Assembly (NCBI GenBank): GCA_024233515.1
Contig: JACKPO010000002.1
Location: 124,001 to 188,000, forward strand
Direction: 5' to 3'
From: Chlamydiales bacterium
Lineage (GTDB): Bacteria; Chlamydiota; Chlamydiia; Chlamydiales; Simkaniaceae
DNA: 64,000 bases
The stretch's first letter is position 1; each line of letters opens with the position of its first letter. Of the stretch, positions 45,355-52,935 are shown piece after piece. The notes under the pieces were generated by a model. The model did no database searches, was not told where the DNA came from, and saw nothing but the letters and a program-made list of their open reading frames with translations. The position numbers and the translations under genes are program-made.

Positions 45355-45494
45355 AGTTCACCTCCTACGTCTCCATCATATTCTTAAGCTGTCTAAGAGT
45401 CAATCTCTCTTCTTATTCTCTCATCACCGAAATCATTTGCAACTTTTTTGCATATCAAGTAAAAGCTTTCTTTTGTAATTACGAGGGGGCTAAA

Positions 45495-47507
45495 TTGAGA
45501 CTAGCCAGACTTTTCTTTCTTCTTGTTTTGCCTGCACTTATTTGGCATGCGCCACTTCTTTCAAGCCAGCCTCCCCCTTCTCCAAAAAAACTCTCTCCAT
45601 GGGACCTTCTTCAATACGAAAACCTTACCTACGATAACCTATCGACCTTTGTCATGAACCTCATGTACGAAGAAACATCCCTCTTAGATTCTCTATGGTC
45701 AGTTGATGAGACTGCTCACTTCATCGCCTATCTTGCGAGACAAGGAGTCTCTAAGTGGGATACCGCCTCTCAAGAGGAACTCGAACATGATATTGCTTGG
45801 CTACTCGATGACAACGATCACTCCGATTTAGAAAACGAGCCCTATTGGCTCTTTTCCTCCCAAGTTGCACAAGCTCCCATCTACTTGACCCTTAACGATA
45901 CCTCTAGACCAGAGATCCTCCTCTGCAAAAGTTGGGTGAGCAAAAAATGGCAAAAGACCAAAAAGTTCACTAAGAAACATGGAAAAGTCATTGCCATTGC
46001 CGCTGCAGTGATCGTTATTGCAGCTGTGGTCATTGTTGTAACTAACGGCGCAGCCACGCCTGCTGTTGCAGTCGCTGCCGCTGCAAGCCTCGACAACCAA
46101 AGGGATCCCATCAACAAAGCGGGAGAAGTCCGCTTCAAAGACGATCCATCCCCAGAGCACGAACCTGAACCAGAAGTCCGCCCCTCAAATCCTCCCATCA
46201 CCTACCAGCCAACACCAGAGCCGATCCCAACCTTTACAAAAGAAGAGAAGCTAGCCCTTCGAGAGTCATTCCAGGAGAAAAAAGAAATTCTGAAAGAAAC
46301 CCTCTCGGAAGAACTTCCTCCAGAACCTCTAAACATTCCTCCTCAAGATCAACCCGATTACTCTCAATCTCTTTTCGATAAGACGAGAGAAAAAGGAGCA
46401 GAATTCCTACATACCCTAACAGAAACTGCAACAAACATTTCAAAAGCGCTTCCCCTCACGCAGGGGATGGTTGGATATGTTATTCAAGAACATGAAGACC
46501 AAGTCCACGAAGCTCTTTACCACACGCATGAAAAAATCGATGAAGCCTTTGGAACAAACTTTGGATATTCCCATACCCAACAAGGGAAAGAGGAAATCGC
46601 ACACGTCTACGATAAGCTAGGTGTCAATCTGGAGTCTGATCCTAATTCAGTTTTAGATCTCCAAGGCAAACTTTCTCCAGGAGGAGTGCTCGGAGCTGTA
46701 GAAAAAAACCTTCCAGCGCTTAGAAACGCGGGTGCAGTCGGGACTGTTGCAGGAGTTGCCGCCGTTGTTGGTTCTCAGATGAACCCCGTGATTCCTCTCA
46801 GCGTAGAGCAACCAACCACAGTCTATCGCTCCACTAATCTATCAACCGGCCAAAGAGAATACATTTCCATCTCGAAGGAACTCGAAGCAAAAACCATTGA
46901 ACAAGCTAAACGGAAAAACATTACGATCGAACCCGTTGAAGGGCTAAAAAATCTTCCCAAAGCTGACGCCACAGATGCAGAACGTATCCTAACCAACCTA
47001 AAGGACCTCCCTCCTAATGATCCCTCTCGCGCCTCACAACTCAAAAAAATCTCAGCCGCTAACCCTCAATACTCTACACTCATTGAACAAGAGTTAGCAA
47101 CGCCTCAACCACAGCCTTCTAAAGAAGGAGCGCAAACACCTGCAACCTCTGCTGTAACGATTGCACCCAACTCCTCTCCCTTCAACCGAACAAGCACATC
47201 AAGCAGTAATTTTTTCGATCATAAGTTACCCACTAATCCAGATTATTTGCTTAAAAATTCAAAGTGGGAGGAAACTAGTCATCCCTTAGCAAAAGAACGA
47301 GGGCATAGAATGTTTGAAAATAAAGAGACCGGTGAAAAACTAAGCTTTGATGAAGCAAAGCCGGGAGAACCAGGCCATAAAGGTAAGTCTCACTGGCATC
47401 GCTATAACCCAAATTCTACTGGAGATCATGACAAATATTTAGATGCTCAAGGTAATCCAGTTGCAAAAGGTAGCCATGAATCTCATTTGTATTCACCTGA
47501 TAGTTAA
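45495..47507 (+). CDS. Polymorphic-toxin-like protein 1 (intact)
   Basis: A 670-residue protein with TTG start, preceded by GAGGGGG. Layout: signal peptide (1-25, ARLFFLLVLPALIWHAPLL), a conserved acidic domain (to about 145), a Lys-rich then strongly hydrophobic segment (164-195, KVIAIAAAVIVIAAVVIVVT), a Pro/Glu-rich stretch (218-246), a helical linker, then a C-terminal toxin-like region (KGKSHWHRYNP, YLDAQGNPVAKGSHESH) over the last 95 residues. The first 302 codons are nearly identical to the gene at 50286; the rest is different. This constant trunk and changing tip is the mark of polymorphic toxins. The tip resembles C-termini annotated in such toxins but I cannot name the family. A small immunity-like gene follows. 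Confidence 0.75.
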   Translation: MRLARLFFLLVLPALIWHAPLLSSQPPPSPKKLSPWDLLQYENLTYDNLSTFVMNLMYEETSLLDSLWSVDETAHFIAYLARQGVSKWDTASQEELEHDIAWLLDDNDHSDLENEPYWLFSSQVAQAPIYLTLNDTSRPEILLCKSWVSKKWQKTKKFTKKHGKVIAIAAAVIVIAAVVIVVTNGAATPAVAVAAAASLDNQRDPINKAGEVRFKDDPSPEHEPEPEVRPSNPPITYQPTPEPIPTFTKEEKLALRESFQEKKEILKETLSEELPPEPLNIPPQDQPDYSQSLFDKTREKGAEFLHTLTETATNISKALPLTQGMVGYVIQEHEDQVHEALYHTHEKIDEAFGTNFGYSHTQQGKEEIAHVYDKLGVNLESDPNSVLDLQGKLSPGGVLGAVEKNLPALRNAGAVGTVAGVAAVVGSQMNPVIPLSVEQPTTVYRSTNLSTGQREYISISKELEAKTIEQAKRKNITIEPVEGLKNLPKADATDAERILTNLKDLPPNDPSRASQLKKISAANPQYSTLIEQELATPQPQPSKEGAQTPATSAVTIAPNSSPFNRTSTSSSNFFDHKLPTNPDYLLKNSKWEETSHPLAKERGHRMFENKETGEKLSFDEAKPGEPGHKGKSHWHRYNPNSTGDHDKYLDAQGNPVAKGSHESHLYSPDS

Positions 47508-47517
47508 GGAGTAGAAA

Positions 47518-47919
47518 TTGAACATATCCAATTATACAGGATACTTTCATGATGGTTCAATATTGAACATTGAGACACATAAGAGCTCAATAGCCTTTAC
47601 TCTTGAAAGTGCAGTATTAGATCCGTCAGAAATACCGAACCCAGAACTTTTGTCAAAATCAAAGACATTTATTGGAAAACTTCATCTAATGGATATAAAG
47701 CGAGTGGAGGTTGATAAAAAACCATTTTTAGAACCATTAAGCAAAACATATGATAGTGGTGAAATTCTTGACTTAGAGCTTGGGAATAAAACTGTTTTCT
47801 TTCTTATTGAGTGGATGAATTATCCCCCTAACAAAAGAGAATCAAACACTAACACTATCTGGATAGAAGCCGAAGAAATTGAATGGGAGAATCTTCCAAA
47901 CTTTAAAACAAGAGATTAA
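47518..47919 (+). CDS. Probable cognate immunity protein of toxin 1
   Basis: A 133-residue acidic protein (MNISNYTGYFHDGSILNIET), TTG start, ten bases after the toxin stop, with GGAG in front. Position and size fit an immunity gene translated with its toxin. It does not resemble the immunity gene of toxin 2. No family recognised. Confidence 0.6.
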   Translation: MNISNYTGYFHDGSILNIETHKSSIAFTLESAVLDPSEIPNPELLSKSKTFIGKLHLMDIKRVEVDKKPFLEPLSKTYDSGEILDLELGNKTVFFLIEWMNYPPNKRESNTNTIWIEAEEIEWENLPNFKTRD

Positions 47920-47930
47920 GAAGAGTACTA

Positions 47931-47969
47931 GGATGAGCAAGGCAGCATGATTGGATTTTTAGAACTATA
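47931..47969 (+). pseudogene. Degenerate immunity-gene leader remnant
   Basis: The sequence GATGAGCAAGGCAGCATGAT is nearly repeated at 48302-48320 (GAATGAGCAAGGCAACATGAT), where it forms the ribosome site and start of the orphan immunity gene. Here the ATG opens MIGFLEL and stops. It looks like a dead start of another immunity copy. Confidence 0.45.
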
Positions 47970-47976
47970 GGGATAA

Positions 47977-48228
47977 GTGATGAATAACTTTTCAATTACC
48001 TTATGTAGTGATTTAGATTACGAGGGAATGGTAGTAGATATTAAATACGGTAAAACACGTATCGCTCTAGCGCATTATGACAAAGGCATAGATGCAATTG
48101 AAATCATTTGGTTTTCGAATAATATTTCTGAAAATAAACAAAGCTACCCCCTTTCGGATTTAGTAGAAACCTTGAATAATGCGTATAACATGCTAAGGAA
48201 ATGTGCCCTTGAAGACCAAAGTAGGTAA
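47977..48228 (+). CDS. Orphan immunity-like small protein
   Basis: An 83-residue protein (SITLCSDLDYEGMVVDIKYG, KTRIALAHYDKGIDAIEIIW) in the tail of the toxin locus. Size, acidic character and place suggest an immunity gene without its toxin. GGATAAG lies ahead of its start. No family recognised. Confidence 0.5.
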   Translation: MMNNFSITLCSDLDYEGMVVDIKYGKTRIALAHYDKGIDAIEIIWFSNNISENKQSYPLSDLVETLNNAYNMLRKCALEDQSR

Positions 48229-48316
48229 TCAGGAATTTTTCATTCTAGGAATATGACTTCAAATCGTTTAAAAAAATGTGCAATGGAAGATCTTAGGTTT
48301 GAATGAGCAAGGCAAC

Positions 48317-48688
48317 ATGATTAGCTTTCAAGATAAAGAACTTACTGACCACTTTAATCGTGAATTCTTGAAAAGCTTAAAGTGTATTGCCAATGAAAAA
48401 ATGCAAAATGAAGCATGGATTAATGAAAACTATGAAGGGTTCAATACTTACATAGAAGTGTTTGAGAGATTTACGTCTCCCTGTGAGTATGTAATGAAAT
48501 GGCCTTCTCTCCCGAAAAAATACAGACTAGCATTGCAGGAGCTTTACCAAAAACTTATGAATTATAAAGACTATTACGAACTGGACGGGAGAAAAATTCC
48601 TAAGGCCGATAAAGAAATCGCACAAGATCCAGAGTGGCATCAAATCAGGGCCTTTGCAGAAAAAATCTACCATGAATTGACGACCTGA
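48317..48688 (+). CDS. Orphan immunity protein, homologue of the toxin 2 immunity
   Basis: A 123-residue protein. ATG 48317 is preceded by AAGG; the frame opens at 48278. It is clearly related to 52070-52462: both have KSL/NAL, EAWINENYEGF vs KAWINDDYSSY, and NKEIAQDPEWHQIR. No matching toxin domain is next to it, since toxin 1 has a different tip. It is thus an immunity gene kept after its toxin domain was lost or replaced. Confidence 0.7.
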   Translation: MISFQDKELTDHFNREFLKSLKCIANEKMQNEAWINENYEGFNTYIEVFERFTSPCEYVMKWPSLPKKYRLALQELYQKLMNYKDYYELDGRKIPKADKEIAQDPEWHQIRAFAEKIYHELTT

Positions 48689-48765
48689 AAATAGCCAAAA
48701 CAAGTATCTCTAATGTAAGATAATGGCCAGCACTTCCGATGAATCAATCTCTCTTCTTTTTTATT

Positions 48766-48819
48766 CTCCACCACGTTTCAAAACTTTGGCAAATTCCCAA
48801 GTTTTGAAACGTGGTGGAG
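48766..48819. repeat. 54-bp perfect-arm hairpin, shortened MITE relative
   Basis: CTCCACCACGTTTCAAAACT at the left and its complement at 48797-48819 pair almost fully around a short loop GCAAATTC. The loop-side right arm, AAATTCCCAAGTTTTGAA, resembles the right end of the 165-bp MITE (AAATTCCCAACTTTTGAA). The sequence just before it (48741-48765) resembles the region upstream of toxin 1 (45402-45430). Confidence 0.55.
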
Positions 48820-48835
48820 ATGCCAATAGATTTTT

Positions 48836-48864
48836 TTGACAAAAACAAGGGTTAGAAAGATAAT
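48836..48864 (+). promoter_or_regulatory. Near-consensus promoter
   Basis: TTGACA (48836-48841), a 17-base spacer, then GATAAT (48859-48864). A very good match to the major-sigma promoter. Its expected start site falls at the edge of the MITE that follows. Confidence 0.65.
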
Positions 48865-48872
48865 CCCCCCTT

Positions 48873-49037
48873 TATACTTAACATGATTCAAAAGTTAGTT
48901 TTTGGCTGCGCCTACTTTGCAGCAAGCTTCTTGCCTTCACTCGCGCCTTGTGCTTGCAAAATGGTCCACGCGCTCCAGGAAAAAAATTTGCGCGGCCGCC
49001 TTGCTAAATTCCCAACTTTTGAATCATGTTAGGTATA
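48873..49037. mobile_element. 165-bp MITE, copy 1
   Basis: The ends are TATACTTAACATGATTCAAA and, read from the other side, TATACCTAACATGATTCAAA. It is flanked by TA on both sides and has no coding capacity. The same length as copy 2 at 50320-50484, and the interior is very similar. It lies between the promoter at 48836 and the zinc-ribbon gene. Confidence 0.8.
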
Positions 49038-49066
49038 GTGAAGCCGATTATTATTGGAGGTTTAAT

Positions 49067-49372
49067 GTGAAAAAGCTGATGTTTGCTTTTATTGCTCTTT
49101 CTTTCTTCTCAACGACTCTTGTTGCATCGGAAGGGTATGAAAAAGTGTATCTGGAAGAGGAAGATATTTTCTTTGATCAAGGGAAAATATTTCTCCAAAT
49201 CGAGGATGGATGTCTTGAAGTTCATACGCTTGCATCTGATCCAGTGGGGATTTATGCTTCTCTAAAAGAATTTAAGTGGCCATATACACCATTTTCTTGC
49301 AAGAAGTGCAACGCTTTAAATGGGCCTGGAGCCCGCTATTGCAAAAAGTGTGGAACACGTAGACCTGATTAA
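49067..49372 (+). CDS. Small secreted zinc-ribbon protein
   Basis: A 101-residue protein with signal peptide (KKLMFAFIALSFFSTTLVAS). The C-terminus is a zinc ribbon: CKKC, then YCKKCG. GGAGG precedes GTG 49067 by six bases; an ATG one frame over stops at once. The MITE separates it from the promoter upstream. Unknown role; being in the toxin locus it might be a small accessory gene. Confidence 0.65.
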   Translation: MKKLMFAFIALSFFSTTLVASEGYEKVYLEEEDIFFDQGKIFLQIEDGCLEVHTLASDPVGIYASLKEFKWPYTPFSCKKCNALNGPGARYCKKCGTRRPD

Positions 49373-49387
49373 TATCGGAGTATTGGA

Positions 49388-50284
49388 TTGAACCGCAAAT
49401 CTAGGCTTTTGATTGCAGTACTAGGAGTTTCGATTCTAATCCTTTCGCATTTCGTTTATCAATTGCGGAGCGTTGATATCTGCGTTACTTCTCCTAAGGG
49501 AGAGAAGTACATAGTGGCTATGCCAGAGAAAGATAAGAAGTGCTTGGAAAAATTCTTTCGATGTTTGATTTTGGAAGATGGGATGGGTTATACCCTTCTT
49601 GGGAAAAAGCCTGTCTCTCTCGGGGCATATCAGTATTTATCCACTGGCATCAACCTTGAAAACTTGTATGCAGTGCTTCTACCAGAGAACAGAAAATTGC
49701 AAAAAGGATGGAGAATATGGTCAAAATATAGACATCACTTCGAAAATCCTAATTTTTCTATTTGGGTTGAGCAAAGTCCTTGGATTGAAAATAGTAAGAT
49801 TATTCTCTTAGTCAATAGAAAGAGTTTTAATCGGATAGTTCAAAAGCATGCGTCAGATTTTCGGGAGATAATAGAGGTTAGCAACCTTACAGGAATTTTG
49901 GACGAAAAAACCATGCGCCCCTTATTTAAGCTGGGGTTAAAAGGTCATGAAGGTTTGATCGGAACTCTTCTTGGGTATGGTAGGAATAACGCGTGGCTCT
50001 TCTATCAAAGAGACCAGGGAAAGGATGTTCATTTAAGCTCAGCTTGGGAGAATAATTTAGAGAATTATACGATCATGAGTATGATCAAGAACTATTTGTT
50101 TAGTAAGAGAAGAAATGACCTATCTATTCAACTAAATTATCCAAGTTTTGTTGCTAACTTAGATTCAGAGGAAACTGAATCACTTAAAAATGAGTATGAA
50201 GAGACACGCCAAAGAATTTTAGATCACTACAGGGGGAAGGACTTTTTAGAAACAACATTAAGCTTACTCAAGTATGGGGGCTAA
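49388..50284 (+). CDS. Hypothetical membrane-anchored protein between the toxin genes
   Basis: A 298-residue protein with an N-terminal anchor (LLIAVLGVSILILSHFVYQL). The C-terminal domain (LEDGMGYTLLGKKPVSLGAY) is not recognised. TTG start. Its last codon and stop (GGGGGCTAA) lie inside the beginning of the duplicated toxin segment, so the end of the gene has been set by the duplication boundary. Confidence 0.55.
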   Translation: MNRKSRLLIAVLGVSILILSHFVYQLRSVDICVTSPKGEKYIVAMPEKDKKCLEKFFRCLILEDGMGYTLLGKKPVSLGAYQYLSTGINLENLYAVLLPENRKLQKGWRIWSKYRHHFENPNFSIWVEQSPWIENSKIILLVNRKSFNRIVQKHASDFREIIEVSNLTGILDEKTMRPLFKLGLKGHEGLIGTLLGYGRNNAWLFYQRDQGKDVHLSSAWENNLENYTIMSMIKNYLFSKRRNDLSIQLNYPSFVANLDSEETESLKNEYEETRQRILDHYRGKDFLETTLSLLKYGG

Positions 50285-50285
50285 A

Positions 50286-52077
50286 TTGAGACTAGCCAGA
50301 CTTTTCTTTCTTCTTGTTTTATACCTAAAATGATTCAAAAGTTGGTTTTTGGCTCCGTTGGCTTTGCAGCAAATTTCTTGCCTTCACTTGCGCCTTGTGC
50401 TCGCACAATGGTCGCTCGCTCCAGGCAAAAAATTTGCGAGAGCCGCCTTGCCAAATTCCCAACTTTTGAATCACTTTAGGTATACCTGCACTTATTTGGC
50501 ATGCGCCACTTCTTTCAAGCCAGCCTCCCCCTTCTCCAAAAAAACTCTCTCCATGGGACCTTCTTCAATACGAAAACCTTACCTACGATAACCTATCGAC
50601 CTTTGTCATGAACCTCATGTACGAAGAAACATCCCTCTTAGATTCTCTATGGTCAGTTGATGAGACTGCTCACTTCATCGCCTATCTTGCGAGACAAGGA
50701 GTCTCTAAGTGGGATACCGCCTCTCAAGAGGAACTCGAACATGATATTGCTTGGCTACTCGATGACAACGATCACTCCGATTTAGAAAACGAGCCCTATT
50801 GGCTCTTTTCCTCCCAAGTTGCACAAGCTCCCATCTACTTGACCCTTAACGATACCTCTAGACCAGAGATCCTCCTCTGCAAAAGTTGGGTGAGCAAAAA
50901 ATGGCAAAAGACCAAAAAGTTCACTAAGAAACATGGAAAAGTCATTGCCATTGCCGCTGCAGTGATCGTTGTTGCAGCCGTCATCATCGTTGTAACTAAC
51001 GGCGCAGCCACGCCTGCTGTTGCAGTCGCTGCCGCCGCAAGCCTCGACAACCAAAATGACCCCATCAACAAAGCGGGAGAAGTCCGCTTCAAAGATGATC
51101 CATCCCCAGAGCACGAACCTGAACCAGAAGTCCGCCCCTCAAATCCTCCCATCACCTACCAGCCAACACCAGAGCCGATCCCAACCTTTACAAAAGAAGA
51201 GAAGCTAGCCCTTCGAGAGTCATTCCAGGAGAAAAAAGAAATTCTGAAAGAAACCCTCTCGGAAGAACTTCCTCCAGAACCTCTAAACATTCCTCCTCAA
51301 GATCAACCCGATTACTCTCAATCTCTTTTCGATAAGACGAGAGAAAAAGGAGCTCAATTTGCACACCACCTTGTTGAGTTTTCAGAAAAGGCCAAAGACA
51401 CGGTATCCGTTCTGACACACGAATCAGTTGAAGGTGCTCTAGAGTATTTTCCACAAAATACATCCGATACTTGTCATGAAAAAATCGATGAGTTTTTCGG
51501 AACAGACTTTGCTTCATGGTATACAGAAGAAGCAAGAGCAAAAAAGCCTAAAATCAATATGGGAGAACTCCCTCCTCCAAGTAAAGCCGTAACAGAAGTA
51601 GCTGAGGGTGTTACAAAAGTTGCTAAAAATATAGTTAAACCTCTTGCAAGATCTACAACTGCAGTTGGTACCGCAGTCACGACCTCTCAACTACTTCCTT
51701 CAGCCCCCCTCTATTCTCCCCAAGAGATTCAAATTCGTAATTCTCTTGTAGCCCAAGGGCATACTCCCCCTCCTCGTCCAGCAAATATTCCTAACGATTG
51801 GGTAGTGAAACCTTCAGATAAAAATGGTGGGATCAGATATAGGTTTGAGATTCCAAGGAAAACTGGAGAAGCAACGGTCAAAGCCGAAGTAAGAGTCATG
51901 CCTGGAAATCCTAATAGTCCTCAACCGAGCCACAGAAGTCCATATGTAGTACATAATGTGAATGGTAAGTATTATGATAAAAATGGAAATGAAGTTAGTC
52001 TTCAAACTGCTGAAGCACATATACCTTTAGAGGAATATGACTTTAACGAAATATCTAAACGGGTACCTCATGAATAA
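50286..52077 (+). pseudogene. Polymorphic-toxin-like protein 2, signal peptide disrupted by MITE
   Basis: Near-identical to toxin 1 over its trunk: 50485-51354 matches 45531-46400 without gaps, with about ten differences by eye. From the TTG at 50286 only MRLARLFFLLVLYLK and a stop can be read, because the MITE is inserted in the signal peptide. The body is open again from ATG 50608 (489 residues) to 52077. The C-terminal tip differs from toxin 1 (TPPPRPANIPNDWVVKPSDK, VRVMPGNPNSPQPSHRSPYV, EAHIPLEEYDF), a type seen at the ends of Rhs and CdiA-like toxins. Without a signal peptide it is unlikely to be exported. The tip and immunity gene remain intact. Confidence 0.8.
50320..50484. mobile_element. 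165-bp MITE, copy 2, inside the toxin 2 gene
   Basis: Ends TATACCTAAAATGATTCAAA and, from the other side, TATACCTAAAGTGATTCAAA, flanked by TA dinucleotides. Where toxin 1 reads TTTTGCCTG, toxin 2 has TA, the element and TA. The gene is longer by 163 bases, equal to a 161-base element plus a duplicated TA. TA duplication points to an IS630/Tc1-mariner-type parent. Confidence 0.85.
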
Positions 52078-52462
52078 CAAAAGATATGCCTCATCACAAG
52101 AAACAAATAGTTTCTTCAAAGGGTTTTTGAACGCTCTTTGCATTCTAATCGATGAGGAAAGTCAAAAAAAGGCATGGATAAATGATGATTATTCAAGCTA
52201 TCATTTAGATTATTCAGATGTATATGAAGCTGTAATTTCTCCTCTTGAAACTATCATTACCTGGGAATCTCTTCCCGCAGATCACCTCAAGGAACTTAAG
52301 ATATTGTACAACATGATTTACAACTACAATGACACTAAAACTGTCGAAGATAAAAGAGTACCAAAAACTAATAAAGAAATCGCACAAGATCCAGAGTGGC
52401 ATCAAATTAGACTCATTGCAAAAAGAGTTTACGAAGCCATATCCAACTATATTCCGACTTAA
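52070..52462 (+). CDS. Probable immunity protein of toxin 2
   Basis: A 130-residue protein whose ATG overlaps the toxin 2 stop by eight bases (ATGAATAA), so the two are coupled. It is related to the orphan immunity gene 48317-48688 (AWINDDYSSY, KEIAQDPEWHQIR). The homologue is next to a different toxin, so immunity type and toxin tip travel together only in this locus. Confidence 0.75.
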   Translation: MNNKRYASSQETNSFFKGFLNALCILIDEESQKKAWINDDYSSYHLDYSDVYEAVISPLETIITWESLPADHLKELKILYNMIYNYNDTKTVEDKRVPKTNKEIAQDPEWHQIRLIAKRVYEAISNYIPT

Positions 52463-52578
52463 GCATAATAGTTTTAAAAGGCAAAAATAAACCACATAAT
52501 GATAAGGCACTCACAAAATTTAGGAAAAATCTTATGAAAGAATTACTCAATCCATGCTCTCTTGAAAATATTCTTTGG

Positions 52579-52600
52579 GGTCTAATCCCGAATTCGCGTT
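52579..52600. repeat. Single palindrome arm (GGTCTAATCCCGAATTCGCGTT)-type
   Basis: Repeats the arm of the element at 4103-4123 with GTCTAATCCCGAATTCGCGT. It abuts the TGA stop of the small gene on the minus strand. No second arm is visible nearby, so this is a half-element. Confidence 0.6.
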
Positions 52601-52905
52601 CAAGAGGGGATGGGGCGGGCGAGGACGCTTGAGTGAGAATTGATGTTGATGATTCGGTAAGGGTAGTATCCGCTGCCCGTTTTTTCAACTTTCATTGGAA
52701 CGGGAAAAATCCAGGTTGATGAGATATTGAGATCTTGGGGAGCAATTTCCCACCTGGTTCCATCACTGAGATGAAGGACTTTCCCTCCATGGAGGTTTTC
52801 TTCCACAGTGAGCTCTTGGGGAACTTGCGTGGTTTCATGGGCAATGACCTCTTCGATCTTGAGGCCAGCGGTTGCGAGGAGTAGGGCTGTCATAGGTATC
52901 AACAT
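52600..52905 (-). CDS. Small exported hypothetical protein
   Basis: A 101-residue protein with a signal-like start (MLIPMTALLLATAGLK) and a beta-rich body (GGKVLHLSDGTRWEIAPQDL, WIFPVPMKVEKTGSGYYPYR). Likely periplasmic. No family named. Its stop touches the palindrome arm. Confidence 0.6.
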   Translation of the reverse strand: MLIPMTALLLATAGLKIEEVIAHETTQVPQELTVEENLHGGKVLHLSDGTRWEIAPQDLNISSTWIFPVPMKVEKTGSGYYPYRIININSHSSVLARPIPS

Positions 52906-52935
52906 ACTTTTCCTTATAGTAAGGATGAAAAAGAA

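Noticed and set aside
45370..45494. Possible CIRCE heat-shock operator before clpB
   Set aside because: No TTAGCACTC/GAGTGCTAA inverted repeat is present in the clpB upstream region.
48902..49066. Extension of the zinc-ribbon gene upstream to 48902
   Set aside because: The extension is read from the MITE; GGAGG and a signal peptide place the real start at GTG 49067.
52534..52632. 33-codon open frame MKELLNPCSLENILWG after the toxin 2 immunity gene
   Set aside because: It has a fair start context, but its second half is the palindrome arm and it overlaps the end of a convergent gene; too short to support.
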